Assembly (NCBI GenBank): GCA_023424135.1
Contig: JAFAEH010000358.1
Span: 1-17,598 of the forward strand
Origin: Actinomycetes bacterium
Lineage (GTDB): Bacteria > Actinomycetota > Actinomycetes > Actinomycetales > Cellulomonadaceae
DNA: 17,598 bases
Direction of reading: 5' to 3'
In this document: positions 1 through 7,027 of the stretch, piece after piece
Layout of the letters: every line of letters starts with the position of its first letter
Position numbering within the stretch: position 1 is the first letter of the stretch
Translations under genes and position numbers: made by a program
The notes under the pieces: model-generated
What the model was told of the DNA's origin: nothing
What the model saw: the letters and a program-made list of their open reading frames with translations, nothing else
Databases searched by the model: none

Positions 1-448
1 GCAGGGTGCGCAGCGTGCGGGACGTGCGCGTGTGGTCGCGGCGCGTCGCGAGCAGGGCGGCGCGCTGCTCGGGGCCGACGGGGAGCGTGCGGACCCGGGG
101 GCAGCCGTCGTCGACGGACCCGGGCCCGCCCGGGGACGTGCGCGCGCGGCCCTCGAGGACGACGGGGCAGAACTCGACGTCGAAGCGTGCGGCGTGCGTG
201 ACTCCCGCGGGCACCCACACCGCGCGTGCGGTGTCGACGGTGCGCGCGCCGTCGGGCGTCGTGACGACGCACGACCCGGACGCCGCGTAGAGCAGGTGGC
301 CGTACGGGTGCGCGTGGGGTGCGTGCCCCCAGGGGCCGAAGGGCGCGTCGGGGGGCCAGGTGTCGAGGCCGTGGGGCCATCTATCGAGCAGGAGAGTCCC
401 ACCATCCGGGACACCGCCCGTATCCCCAGATAAGGGTGAGCGCTCCAT
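1..448 (-). CDS. AraC-family transcriptional regulator, N-terminal cupin part (C-terminus beyond window)
   Basis: The reading frame starts at an ATG (446-448, minus strand) and stays open to the window edge, giving about 149 residues. A GAGG Shine-Dalgarno sequence lies about 7 nt upstream. The protein has a cupin-like sensor segment at about residues 35-85: a His-rich stretch (GHAPHAHPYGHLLYAASG), then a beta-rich region with VWVPAGVTHAARF. This matches the effector-binding half of AraC regulators. The segment ending at the edge (LLATRRDHTRTSRTLRTL) should lead into the two helix-turn-helix motifs, which are not visible. It is divergent from the iron-boxed ABC ATPase gene, and a candidate iron box lies between the two. 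AraC regulators commonly control siderophore genes (known for PchR, YbtA, AlcR), so an iron-related role is inferred. A cupin-only protein cannot be excluded because the HTH is missing from view. Confidence 0.72.
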   Translation of the reverse strand, partial: MERSPLSGDTGGVPDGGTLLLDRWPHGLDTWPPDAPFGPWGHAPHAHPYGHLLYAASGSCVVTTPDGARTVDTARAVWVPAGVTHAARFDVEFCPVVLEGRARTSPGGPGSVDDGCPRVRTLPVGPEQRAALLATRRDHTRTSRTLRTL

Positions 449-484
449 GGGAGACCTCGATCGCTGAGTGTGAGCAACGTGGAT

Positions 485-503
485 ACAGGTAAGCCTAACC
501 TCA
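485..503. promoter_or_regulatory. DtxR/IdeR-type iron box between the AraC gene and the ABC ATPase gene
   Basis: ACAGGTAAGCCTAACCTCA matches 14 of 19 positions of the DtxR/IdeR consensus TTAGGTTAGGCTAACCTAA, including the core AGGT...AACCT arms. It lies in the 71-bp divergent intergenic region, 16 bp upstream of the GTG start at 520 and 36 bp from the AraC start at 448. Iron-loaded DtxR would be expected to repress one or both genes. Assigned by eye. Confidence 0.7.
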
Positions 504-519
504 CGTCGGAGCCGTTCTC

Positions 520-1362
520 GTGGTGACGTTCGTGCTGGCCGGGCGCTCGTTGTTCTCCGGGTTCGCGGACCTGTCGGCCCTCGTGGCGGACGTGCAGGGT
601 GCGGTCACGGACCTCGCGCGTACGGCCGACCTGCTGCGTGTCACGAGCCCGGTGGGTCCTGCGCCGACGGGCGGCGTGTCGGTCCCCGCGCGCGACGCGC
701 TCGTCGTGGACTCGGTGGCGTTCGCGTACGACGACGCTCCCGTGCTGCGGGACGTGAGCCTGCGCGTCGACCCGGGGCACCGCGTCGTCGTCGTCGGACG
801 GACGGGTGCGGGCAAGTCGACGCTGCTCAAGGTGCTCACGGGGCTGTACGCGCCGGACGCGGGGAGGGTCACGTGCGGCGGCGTCGACGTGCACGCGCTG
901 GCGGACGAGGACCGCGTGCGTGTCGTGGCGCTCGTCCCGCAGGCCGTGCACCTCGCACCCGGCACGCTCGCGGACGACCTGCGCCTGGTGCGGCCCGGTG
1001 CGAGCGAGGACGACCTGCGTGCGCACGCCGACACGATGGGCCTGGGTGCGTGGCTCGACGCGCTGCCGCGCGGCCTCGCGACGCCGACCGCGCGGCTCTC
1101 GGCGGGGGAACGACAGCTCGTCGCGCTGCTGCGGGTCGTGCTGCTCGATGCCGCGGTCCTCGTGCTCGACGAGGCGACGTCCGACGTGGACCCGGCCACG
1201 GCGGACCTCGTCGAGCGAGCCGTGGACCGGCTGGCGGCGGACCGTGCGGTCGTCGTCGTCGCGCACCGGCCGGACACCGTCGCGCGCTGGGGCGTCGTGC
1301 ACGAGCTGGTCGACGGGACGTTGCGTCCGGTCGGGGAGGAGGCCGAGGCGCTCGTCCCGTGA
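520..1362 (+). CDS. ABC exporter ATPase domain, 5'-truncated (membrane domain missing)
   Basis: This 280-residue protein has a complete nucleotide-binding domain: Walker A GRTGAGKST (93-101), Q-loop Q141, ABC signature LSAGERQ (193-199), Walker B with D217/E218, D-loop, and switch His249. Residues 1-40 (VTFVLAGRSLFSGFADLSAL and the following helix) look like the end of the last transmembrane helix and the connecting helix of an MsbA-type exporter. Such proteins usually have about 570-600 residues, so roughly 300 N-terminal residues are absent. There is a stop in frame at 496-498 and the upstream DNA codes for the AraC protein on the other strand, so the missing part is not hidden in another frame. 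The GTG at 520 has a GGAG Shine-Dalgarno 8 nt upstream and an iron box just before it. The intact motifs suggest either a recent deletion remnant or a retained stand-alone ATPase; its partner, if any, is unknown. Confidence 0.75.
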   Translation: MVTFVLAGRSLFSGFADLSALVADVQGAVTDLARTADLLRVTSPVGPAPTGGVSVPARDALVVDSVAFAYDDAPVLRDVSLRVDPGHRVVVVGRTGAGKSTLLKVLTGLYAPDAGRVTCGGVDVHALADEDRVRVVALVPQAVHLAPGTLADDLRLVRPGASEDDLRAHADTMGLGAWLDALPRGLATPTARLSAGERQLVALLRVVLLDAAVLVLDEATSDVDPATADLVERAVDRLAADRAVVVVAHRPDTVARWGVVHELVDGTLRPVGEEAEALVP

Positions 1363-1416
1363 CGCGCAGGTGCACACCCGGACCTGCCGTGTGCGGCGCA
1401 GATGTGTCAGCGCAGG
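1363..1416. other. Convergent intergenic spacer
   Basis: These 54 bp lie between the convergent ends of the ABC ATPase and phosphopantetheinyl transferase genes. A weak inverted repeat is visible (GCAGGT at 1366-1371 against ACCTGC at 1382-1387, 10-nt loop). No long terminator hairpin like the others in this window is present. Confidence 0.4.
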
Positions 1417-2046
1417 TCAGCGAGGTAGTGCGAGAGCGGTGACGAGCAGCCCCGCGCCCGTGGCCCACCGGCCGTGCAGCACGTCGACCCCCAGCCCGGG
1501 ACGGTCCACGTCGGCCGTGAACGCCCCGTCGGCGTGCAGCCGCACGCGCACGTCCTCGAACCCGAGCCACGTGCGCACGAGCGGCGACCACACCTTGTAG
1601 ACCGACTCCTTGGCGGAGAACAGGACCCGGTCGGGGCACAGCGCCGGGTCGAGGGTGGCCAGCGCGGCGCGCTCGTCCTCGGACATGACGAGCGGTCCGA
1701 CGTCCGGCGGCAGGGGGTCCAGCGGCTCCGCGTCGATCCCGACCCCGGCCCACCGCGAGGCCCGGGCGACCGCGGCCGCCCGGTAGCCGTCGCAGTGCGT
1801 CAGCGCCCCGACGACCCCCACCGGCCAGACCGGTGAGCGATCCACGGCGCTCGGGACGGGTGGTCGCCCGTACCCGAGCACCTCGAGCGCGTCGCGTGCG
1901 CACCCGCGCACCGCCGCGTACTCGGCGCGCCGCGCGGGCACCGCCCGTGCGACCGCCGCGACCTCGTCCCCGACGAGCGGAACCGCTGCCGGCGCCCCGG
2001 TCGCCTCGACGCACACGACCCCGGGCGGCAGCAGACCGGTGAGCAC
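1417..2046 (-). CDS. 4'-phosphopantetheinyl transferase (EntD/Sfp superfamily)
   Basis: The enzyme transfers the phosphopantetheine arm of CoA onto a serine of carrier domains in non-ribosomal peptide, polyketide or fatty-acid synthases. Visible motifs are LLPPGVVCVEA near the N-terminus, GALTHCDGYRAAAVA in mid-protein, GIDAEP with the Mg-binding D105/E107, and SAKESVYK with E147 and K151, all typical of the EntD branch. I chose the GTG at 2044-2046 (209 residues). It has an AGGA Shine-Dalgarno 7 nt upstream and gives the family N-terminus, whereas the longer frame from 2094 would begin inside a perfect terminator hairpin. The EntD branch is often tied to siderophore synthesis. With an AraC regulator and an iron-boxed ABC fragment nearby, a siderophore carrier is a likely target, but no synthetase gene is in the window. 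Confidence 0.88.
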   Translation of the reverse strand: MLTGLLPPGVVCVEATGAPAAVPLVGDEVAAVARAVPARRAEYAAVRGCARDALEVLGYGRPPVPSAVDRSPVWPVGVVGALTHCDGYRAAAVARASRWAGVGIDAEPLDPLPPDVGPLVMSEDERAALATLDPALCPDRVLFSAKESVYKVWSPLVRTWLGFEDVRVRLHADGAFTADVDRPGLGVDVLHGRWATGAGLLVTALALPR

Positions 2047-2070
2047 GTCCCCATCCTGCCGGGTGAGGAG

Positions 2071-2111
2071 CGTGAGGGGTTGCCGTCGTCGCACGACGGC
2101 AACCCCTCACG
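2071..2111 (-). terminator. Perfect 19-bp hairpin terminator downstream of the CBM2 metallopeptidase gene
   Basis: Arms 2071-2089 and 2093-2111 are fully complementary with a 3-nt loop (CGC). The stem begins 22 nt past the stop of the minus-strand metallopeptidase gene and ends 25 nt before the chosen phosphopantetheinyl transferase start. No T-run follows it, which is common for actinobacterial terminators. It separates two genes on the same strand into two transcription units. Confidence 0.85.
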
Positions 2112-2132
2112 CCCCTGCGCCCAGCGCTCGCG

Positions 2133-3584
2133 TCAGCCGAGGCCGTAGCGCGGCTTGAGGTGACGCCACCAGTCGCGGAACATCCAGCCGTCGAACTCGG
2201 TGATCTTGTTCGACGTGTTGGCCTTCATGACGAACTGGCTGACTCCCGTGGGCGTCCAGTCGTAGAAGTCGTCCAGGCCGAAGGTGTGCCCCATCTCGTG
2301 CTGGAGGATGAACATGTCGGGGTTGTCGAGGTTGGCGAGGTAGTACTCGGTGCCCAGGCGCTGCCCCCAGTCGCCGCCGGCGCCTCCGCCGAACCCGTCG
2401 GTCAGCCACAGTGACTGGTCGTAGTGCTTCTCGACGCCGCCGGGGTAGTTGCCGTCCTGGTGGAAGAACCGGCCGAGCGACTCGGAGCACTGCGGTGCAT
2501 CCTCGCGGATGTCCCCGACGTAGACGGGCATCTCGCTGTCGGACCACTGCAGCTGGTTGCGGTCGCGCACGGCCCAGCCGACGACCTTCACGTCGACGGT
2601 GTCGTACGGCCAGCCGTCGAACCGGGCCCCGTCCTTGGCGAGGAAGTCGAACCACTTCTGGTAGTTGGCGACGTAGGCGTCCTCGATGCGGTCACGTGTC
2701 GCGGCGCTGACCGACTTGGTGGAGTCCCAGCGCACGCAGATGTTGAGGTAGCCGTCGTTCGCGATGACCTGGTCCCAGCCGTAGTTGCGGAACCCGTAGA
2801 GGTTGCCGTTGTTGTACGTCTGCTCCTGGTGGCGCCACACCTCGTCGATCGCCGTGACGAGGTGCGCGGGCGGGTTCCACGGGATCGTCGCGGCCGGGGT
2901 CGTCGGCGCGGGGGTCGGCGTGGGTGTGGCCGTGCGCGTCGGGGTGGGGGTCGGTGTGGGCGTCGCGGTCCGCGTGGGGGTCGGCGACGGGGTCGGGGTG
3001 GCCGTGCGCGTGGGGGACGGGGTCGGGGTCGGGGTGGTCGTGCGCGTCGGGGAGGGCGTCGGTGCCGGCGACGACGTGGGAGAGGCGGTCGGCGACGACG
3101 TGGGAGCGCCCGCGAGCGTGCAAGCGACCCCGTCGAGCCGGACGTCGCTCACCGGGGGCGTCGTCCCGGTGTGCGTCGCGTTGAAGCCGAGCGTCCACGA
3201 CGCGCCGGGCTGCAGGGTGCGGCCCCAGGCGGGTGCGCTCGCGGTGACGCGCGTGCCGCTCTGGGTCGCGTCGGCCATCCACGTCTGCTGCAGGCGCTCC
3301 CCGCCGGCGAACGTCCAGGCGACCTGCCAGTCGTCGACGCGCTCGTCGCCGACGGTGAACGTGAGGCTGCCGGTGAACCCGGAGTTCCACGACGAGACCA
3401 CGTCGTAGCGGGCGGTGCAGGTCGGTGCGGCCAGCACGGGCCCGGCGACGAGCACGGCACCGGCGGCCAGGGCGCCGGCGGCGAGGGTCGCGAGCCCTGC
3501 GCGCAGCCCGCGTCGGGGGCCGGTGGGACGGGTGCGGCCCGCCCGGTCGGGGCGTCGGCTGCGGGGTCGGACGGGTGACGGCAC
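2133..3584 (-). CDS. Secreted CBM2 - Pro/Thr linker - zinc metallopeptidase-like protein
   Basis: This 483-residue secreted protein starts at a GTG with GGAGG 5 nt upstream. A long Arg-rich n-region and hydrophobic core (about 29-53) form the signal peptide. Residues 56-155 form a CBM2 cellulose-binding module: flanking Cys56 and Cys155 for the family disulfide, and W66 (SSWNSGF), W102 and W120 at the usual positions of the planar cellulose-contacting tryptophans. A Pro-Thr linker covers about 161-231. The C-terminal domain carries HEMGHTFGLDD (H429, E430, H433, D439), a metzincin-like HExxHxxGxxD zinc site, with a plausible Met-turn at M453 (FVMKA). I infer a peptidase held on cellulose or on plant or microbial cell-wall material. 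The exact peptidase family is not recognised, and the substrate is unknown. It is divergent from argS. Confidence 0.85.
   Translation of the reverse strand: MPSPVRPRSRRPDRAGRTRPTGPRRGLRAGLATLAAGALAAGAVLVAGPVLAAPTCTARYDVVSSWNSGFTGSLTFTVGDERVDDWQVAWTFAGGERLQQTWMADATQSGTRVTASAPAWGRTLQPGASWTLGFNATHTGTTPPVSDVRLDGVACTLAGAPTSSPTASPTSSPAPTPSPTRTTTPTPTPSPTRTATPTPSPTPTRTATPTPTPTPTRTATPTPTPAPTTPAATIPWNPPAHLVTAIDEVWRHQEQTYNNGNLYGFRNYGWDQVIANDGYLNICVRWDSTKSVSAATRDRIEDAYVANYQKWFDFLAKDGARFDGWPYDTVDVKVVGWAVRDRNQLQWSDSEMPVYVGDIREDAPQCSESLGRFFHQDGNYPGGVEKHYDQSLWLTDGFGGGAGGDWGQRLGTEYYLANLDNPDMFILQHEMGHTFGLDDFYDWTPTGVSQFVMKANTSNKITEFDGWMFRDWWRHLKPRYGLG
2892..3104 (-). repeat. Pro-Thr linker-coding low-complexity repeat
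   Basis: This stretch encodes repeating PTPTPTPTRTATPT-type units joining the CBM2 and peptidase domains. The DNA is a degenerate repeat of CCCACGCC-like units (read on the minus strand). Such linkers are typical of Cellulomonas cellulases and are usually O-glycosylated. The repeats can slip, so length may vary between strains. Confidence 0.85.
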
Positions 3585-3634
3585 GAGGTCCTCCGGGACG
3601 GTCGGGGATCGGGCGGTGGCGCGGAAAGCGCGTC

Positions 3635-3666
3635 CCGTGCACGCTAACCGTGCGAATCGGGCACGG
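3635..3666. repeat. Three CCGTGC elements at 13-bp spacing in the divergent promoter region
   Basis: CCGTGC occurs at 3635-3640 and 3648-3653, and its inverse GCACGG at 3661-3666, each start exactly 13 bp from the next. The last two form an inverted repeat with a 7-bp spacer. The position, 51-82 bp upstream of the metallopeptidase start and about 100 bp upstream of argS, suits an operator for the metallopeptidase gene. This could be chance in GC-rich DNA. Apart from this and the argS promoter, nothing else is evident in 3585-3765. Confidence 0.3.
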
Positions 3667-3753
3667 AAGGGTGCTGAAATGTTTCGCGGGCAAGCGGTTC
3701 GACGACGCCCGGCCCGGCGCGGGACGCGTGACGAGCCGCCGCGTGCGTTCCCC

Positions 3754-3768
3754 TACCCTGGGACGGTG
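3754..3768 (+). promoter_or_regulatory. Predicted -10 element for leaderless argS transcript
   Basis: TACCCT (3754-3759) fits the actinobacterial -10 pattern TANNNT and ends 6 nt before the argS GTG (3766-3768). Transcription would start at or next to the start codon. No good Shine-Dalgarno sequence is present. Leaderless mRNAs are common in actinobacteria. Confidence 0.55.
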
Positions 3769-5448
3769 ACTCCCGACCAGCTCGCCGACGCCCTGCGCGG
3801 CGCTCTCGTGCACGCCGTCGACGACGGCACGTTCGCCCTCGACCCGGCCGCGATCCCCGCCCGTGTGCACATCGAGCGACCCCGCCAGCGCGAGCACGGT
3901 GACTGGTCGACGAACGTCGCGCTGCAGCTCGCCAAGAAGGCGGGCGTCGCACCGCGGGCGTTCGCCGAGGAGCTCGCGCGCCGCCTCGCGGACGTCGACG
4001 GCATCGCCGCCGTCGAGATCGCCGGTCCGGGCTTCCTCAACATCCGCCTCGACGCGGCCGCGGCGGGCGAGCTGGCGCGCGGGATCGTCGAGCAGGGCGA
4101 GGCGTACGGGCGCAACGAGACGTTCGCGGGCGTCAAGGTCAACCTCGAGTTCGTCTCGGCCAACCCGACCGGGCCGATCCACATCGGCGGTGTGCGCTGG
4201 GCGGCCGTCGGTGACGCGCTCGCACGTGTCCTGCAGGCCTCGGGGGCCGAGGTTGCCCGCGAGTACTACTTCAACGACCACGGCGTGCAGATCGACAAGT
4301 TCGCGCGTTCGCTGCTCGCGCGCGCCCGCGGCGAGGATGCCCCCGAGGACGGGTACGGCGGGCAGTACATCACCGACATCGCCGAGCAGGTCGTCGCCGA
4401 CGCGCTCGCGGCCGGGGAGCCCGACCCGCGTGAGCTGCCGTACGACGACGCGCGTGAGGCGTTCCGTGCCCGCGGCGTCGAGCTGATGTTCGCCGAGATC
4501 AAGCAGTCCCTGCACGACTTCGGCGTGGACTTCGACGTGTACTTCCACGAGGACTCGCTGCACGAGTCCGGTGCGGTCGACCGTGCCGTCGCGCGGCTGC
4601 GCGAGGCGGGGCACATCTTCGAGGCCGACGGGGCGACGTGGCTGCGGACCACCGACTTCGGGGACGACAAGGACCGTGTCGTCATCAAGTCCGACGGTGA
4701 GGCCGCGTACATCGCGGGCGACATCGCCTACTACCTCGACAAGCGCGAGCGTGGCTTCGACCGCGTGTTCATCATGCTCGGCTCGGACCACCACGGGTAC
4801 GTGGGCCGCATGATGGCCGTGTGCGCGGCGTTCGGGGACACCCCGCACGTCAACCTCGAGCTGCTGATCGGCCAGCTCGTCAACCTGGTCAAGGACGGCA
4901 GCCCCGTGCGCATGTCCAAGCGTGCGGGCACGGTCCTGACGATCGACGACCTCGTCGGTGCCGTCGGGGTCGACGCCGCGCGCTACGCGCTGTCCCGCTC
5001 GTCGTCGGACCAGCAGATCGACCTCGACCTGGACCTGCTGGCCAGGGCGAGCAACGAGAACCCCGTCTACTACGTGCAGTACGCGCACGCGCGCACCGCG
5101 GCCGTGGCCCGCAACGCCGCGGAGGCGGGCGTGCGCCGCGAGGACGGCTTCGACGCGTCGCTGCTCGACCACGACTCCGAGGCCGTGCTGCTCGGGCTGC
5201 TGGCCGACTTCCCGCGTGTCGTCGCCCAGGCGGCCGACCTGCGCGAGCCGCACCGTGTCGCGCGGTACGCCGAGGACGTGGCCGGTGCGTACCACAAGTG
5301 GTACGACCAGAAGCGGCGCGTCGTGCCGTGGGGTGACGAGGAGCTGACGGACGCGCACCGCACGCGCCTGTGGCTCAACGACGCGACGCGTCAGGTGCTC
5401 GCGAACGCCCTCGGCCTGCTGGGGGTCGGCGCACCGGAGCGGATGTGA
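3766..5448 (+). CDS. argS: Arginyl-tRNA synthetase
   Basis: This 560-residue class I aminoacyl-tRNA synthetase charges tRNA-Arg with arginine in the cytoplasm. It has an N-terminal tRNA-recognition (Add1) region (about 1-110), the HIGH-type motif HIGG (139-142, preceded by SANPTGP), the KMSKS-type motif MSKR (383-386), and a C-terminal anticodon-binding helical domain with NENPVYYVQYAHAR at its beginning. The frame is open much further upstream, but family similarity starts at VTPDQLADALRGAL. The GTG at 3766 also lies 6 nt after a -10 element, so I place the start there. The last ATG codon and stop overlap the lysA start by 4 bp (GTGA), so the two are translationally coupled. The argS-lysA pair is conserved in actinobacteria. 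Confidence 0.96.
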   Translation: MTPDQLADALRGALVHAVDDGTFALDPAAIPARVHIERPRQREHGDWSTNVALQLAKKAGVAPRAFAEELARRLADVDGIAAVEIAGPGFLNIRLDAAAAGELARGIVEQGEAYGRNETFAGVKVNLEFVSANPTGPIHIGGVRWAAVGDALARVLQASGAEVAREYYFNDHGVQIDKFARSLLARARGEDAPEDGYGGQYITDIAEQVVADALAAGEPDPRELPYDDAREAFRARGVELMFAEIKQSLHDFGVDFDVYFHEDSLHESGAVDRAVARLREAGHIFEADGATWLRTTDFGDDKDRVVIKSDGEAAYIAGDIAYYLDKRERGFDRVFIMLGSDHHGYVGRMMAVCAAFGDTPHVNLELLIGQLVNLVKDGSPVRMSKRAGTVLTIDDLVGAVGVDAARYALSRSSSDQQIDLDLDLLARASNENPVYYVQYAHARTAAVARNAAEAGVRREDGFDASLLDHDSEAVLLGLLADFPRVVAQAADLREPHRVARYAEDVAGAYHKWYDQKRRVVPWGDEELTDAHRTRLWLNDATRQVLANALGLLGVGAPERM

Positions 5449-6854
5449 CGGCGACGGGCGCCCCGGGCGTGATCGGCGCACGTCCGCTCGGCCTGCCGTG
5501 GTCCGCGGGCGTCGTGCGTGGCGCGGACGGTGCCGTGCGCGTCGCGGGCGTCGACGTGCGCGACCTCGCCGCGACCCACGGGACTCCCGCGTACGTGCTC
5601 GACGAGGCGGACCTGCGGGCGCGGGCGCGCGCCTACCGCACGGCGTTCACGACGGCGTGCGCGCAGGTCGGGACGGGTGTCGACGTGTACTACGCCGGCA
5701 AGGCGCTGCTCACGCGCGCCGTCGCGCGCTGGGTGCACGACGAGGGCCTGCGCGTCGACACGGCGAGCGGCGGCGAGCTCGCGGTCGCGCTGGCCGCGGG
5801 GGTCCCGGGTGCGGACATCGGCCTGCACGGCAACAACAAGTCCGACGACGAGGTCCGGGCGGCCCTCGACGCGGGCGTCGGGCGCATCATCGTCGACTCG
5901 CTCGTCGAGGTGGACCGGCTCTCCGACCTGGTGCTCGCCCACCGCGGCGACGGCGGCGAGCCCGCGCCGGTCATGGTGCGCGTGACGACGGGTGTGCACG
6001 CGGGCGGGCACGAGTTCATCTCGACCGCGCACGAGGACCAGAAGTTCGGCCTGTCGCTCGCGGCCGGACCGGACGGTGCGGACAGCCCGGCGCTGGCGGC
6101 GCTGCTGCGGGTCCTCGAGCGCCCGGGGCTGCGCCTGCTCGGGATCCACTCGCACATCGGTTCGCAGATCCTCGACCCGTCGGGGTTCGCGGTCGCGGCG
6201 CGGCGCGTCCTGGCCCTGCGAGCCCAGCTGCACGCGCGCACCGGGGTCCTGGTCGACGAGGTCGACCTCGGCGGTGGTTACGGCATCGCGTACCTGCCGG
6301 GCGACGTCCCGCTCGACCCGGACAGGATCGCGAAGGAGGTCGCGCAGTCCGTGGCCGATGCGTGCCGCGACCTGGGCACGTCCGTGCCGCGGCTGTCGAT
6401 CGAGCCCGGGCGCGCGATCGTGGGACCCGCGGGGCTGACGCTCTACACGGTCGGCACGGTCAAGCCCGTCCGGCTCGAGGACGGGCGGGTGCGCACGTAC
6501 GTGTCCGTCGACGGCGGCATGAGCGACAACATCCGTCCCGCGCTGTACGGGGCGCAGTACCACGCGGAGGTCGTCTCGCGGGACTCGGACGCCGAACCGG
6601 TCCTGGCCCGCGTGGTCGGCAAGCACTGCGAGAGCGGCGACATCGTGGTCCACGAGGTGATGCTCCCGGGGGACGTGCGGGCGGGTGACCTGCTCGCGGT
6701 CGCGGCGACGGGTGCGTACGGACGGTCGATGGCGTCGAGCTACAACCTGCTCACGCGCCCGCCGGTGGTCGCCGTGACCGAGGGCGCCTCACGCGTGCTC
6801 GTGCGTCGCGAGACGGTCGACGACCTGCTCGCCCTGGACGTCGGCGCGCGCTGA
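5445..6854 (+). CDS. lysA: Diaminopimelate decarboxylase
   Basis: This PLP enzyme converts meso-diaminopimelate to L-lysine and CO2, the last step of lysine synthesis. In the 469-residue product, K86 in VYYAGKALL is the expected PLP-binding lysine. HSHIGSQ, the phosphate-binding GGGYG loop, EPGRAIVG, the active-site Cys motif KHCESGD, and GAYGRSMASSYN are all typical of the family (alanine-racemase-fold decarboxylases). The GTG start at 5445 overlaps the argS stop by 4 bp, with GGAG 5 nt upstream. The open frame continues upstream into argS but without similarity. No strong terminator hairpin follows; the heme locus promoter comes next. Confidence 0.96.
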   Translation: MTATGAPGVIGARPLGLPWSAGVVRGADGAVRVAGVDVRDLAATHGTPAYVLDEADLRARARAYRTAFTTACAQVGTGVDVYYAGKALLTRAVARWVHDEGLRVDTASGGELAVALAAGVPGADIGLHGNNKSDDEVRAALDAGVGRIIVDSLVEVDRLSDLVLAHRGDGGEPAPVMVRVTTGVHAGGHEFISTAHEDQKFGLSLAAGPDGADSPALAALLRVLERPGLRLLGIHSHIGSQILDPSGFAVAARRVLALRAQLHARTGVLVDEVDLGGGYGIAYLPGDVPLDPDRIAKEVAQSVADACRDLGTSVPRLSIEPGRAIVGPAGLTLYTVGTVKPVRLEDGRVRTYVSVDGGMSDNIRPALYGAQYHAEVVSRDSDAEPVLARVVGKHCESGDIVVHEVMLPGDVRAGDLLAVAATGAYGRSMASSYNLLTRPPVVAVTEGASRVLVRRETVDDLLALDVGAR

Positions 6855-6998
6855 CCCGGGCGTCCGGCACCGGGCATCCGTCGGGTGCGTCAGGGCCGGC
6901 AGGTCGGTGCTGCTCGACCTGGCGCTCGGCGACCGGGGGAGCGCGGCGGCCGAGGAACGGCTCACCCGGACGTGTGTCCGGATGCACACCCGCGAGCC
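6855..6998. other. lysA-hmuT intergenic region
   Basis: No gene is supported here. The only structure seen is a 6-bp hairpin with a 4-nt loop (CCGGAC 6966-6971, GTCCGG 6976-6981), too weak to call a terminator with confidence. This is the upstream junction of the heme locus with the biosynthetic genes; no direct repeat, integrase site or insertion element was seen. Confidence 0.4.
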
Positions 6999-7027
6999 TT
7001 GGAGGTAAGGCTCACCTACGTTAGGTT
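6999..7027 (+). promoter_or_regulatory. Predicted promoter of the hmuTUV operon
   Basis: TTGGAG (6999-7004) and TAGGTT (7022-7027) are separated by 17 bp, a plausible sigma-70-type -35/-10 pair. The first iron box fills the spacer and the second covers the -10, so DtxR binding should block polymerase. The -35 match is modest (3 of 6). Confidence 0.5.
7001..7019. promoter_or_regulatory. DtxR/IdeR-type iron box 1 upstream of hmuT
   Basis: GGAGGTAAGGCTCACCTAC matches 14 of 19 positions of the DtxR/IdeR consensus, including AGGT and the AGGCT-ACCTA half. It lies between the predicted -35 and -10 elements of hmuT. Confidence 0.72.

Noticed and set aside
6..433. Plus-strand frames at 6-290 and 32-433
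   Set aside because: They are shadows of the minus-strand AraC-type gene, whose protein has a recognisable cupin sensor region.
2047..2094. Longer start for the phosphopantetheinyl transferase (GTG at 2094)
   Set aside because: The extra 16 residues come partly from the terminator hairpin and do not look like family sequence. The GTG at 2046 has a good Shine-Dalgarno.
869..2110. 413-residue minus-strand frame over the ABC ATPase and phosphopantetheinyl transferase genes
   Set aside because: It spans two real genes in a different frame and crosses a perfect terminator hairpin, with low-complexity Arg/Ala content.
2892..3104. Repeated units considered as a CRISPR array or tandem satellite
   Set aside because: The units are short, degenerate and in frame, and encode a Pro-Thr linker. 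No spacers of constant length are present.
3415..3765. Upstream in-frame extension of argS by 117 residues
   Set aside because: It overlaps the metallopeptidase signal-peptide region on the other strand, is not similar to arginyl-tRNA synthetases, and lies upstream of a convincing -10 element.
2692..5481. 929-residue open frame on the minus strand opposite argS
   Set aside because: It lies antisense to a clear argS and through the CBM2 protein in another frame. Its composition is Arg/Val/Asp-rich, as typical for GC-rich shadows, with no recognisable motif.
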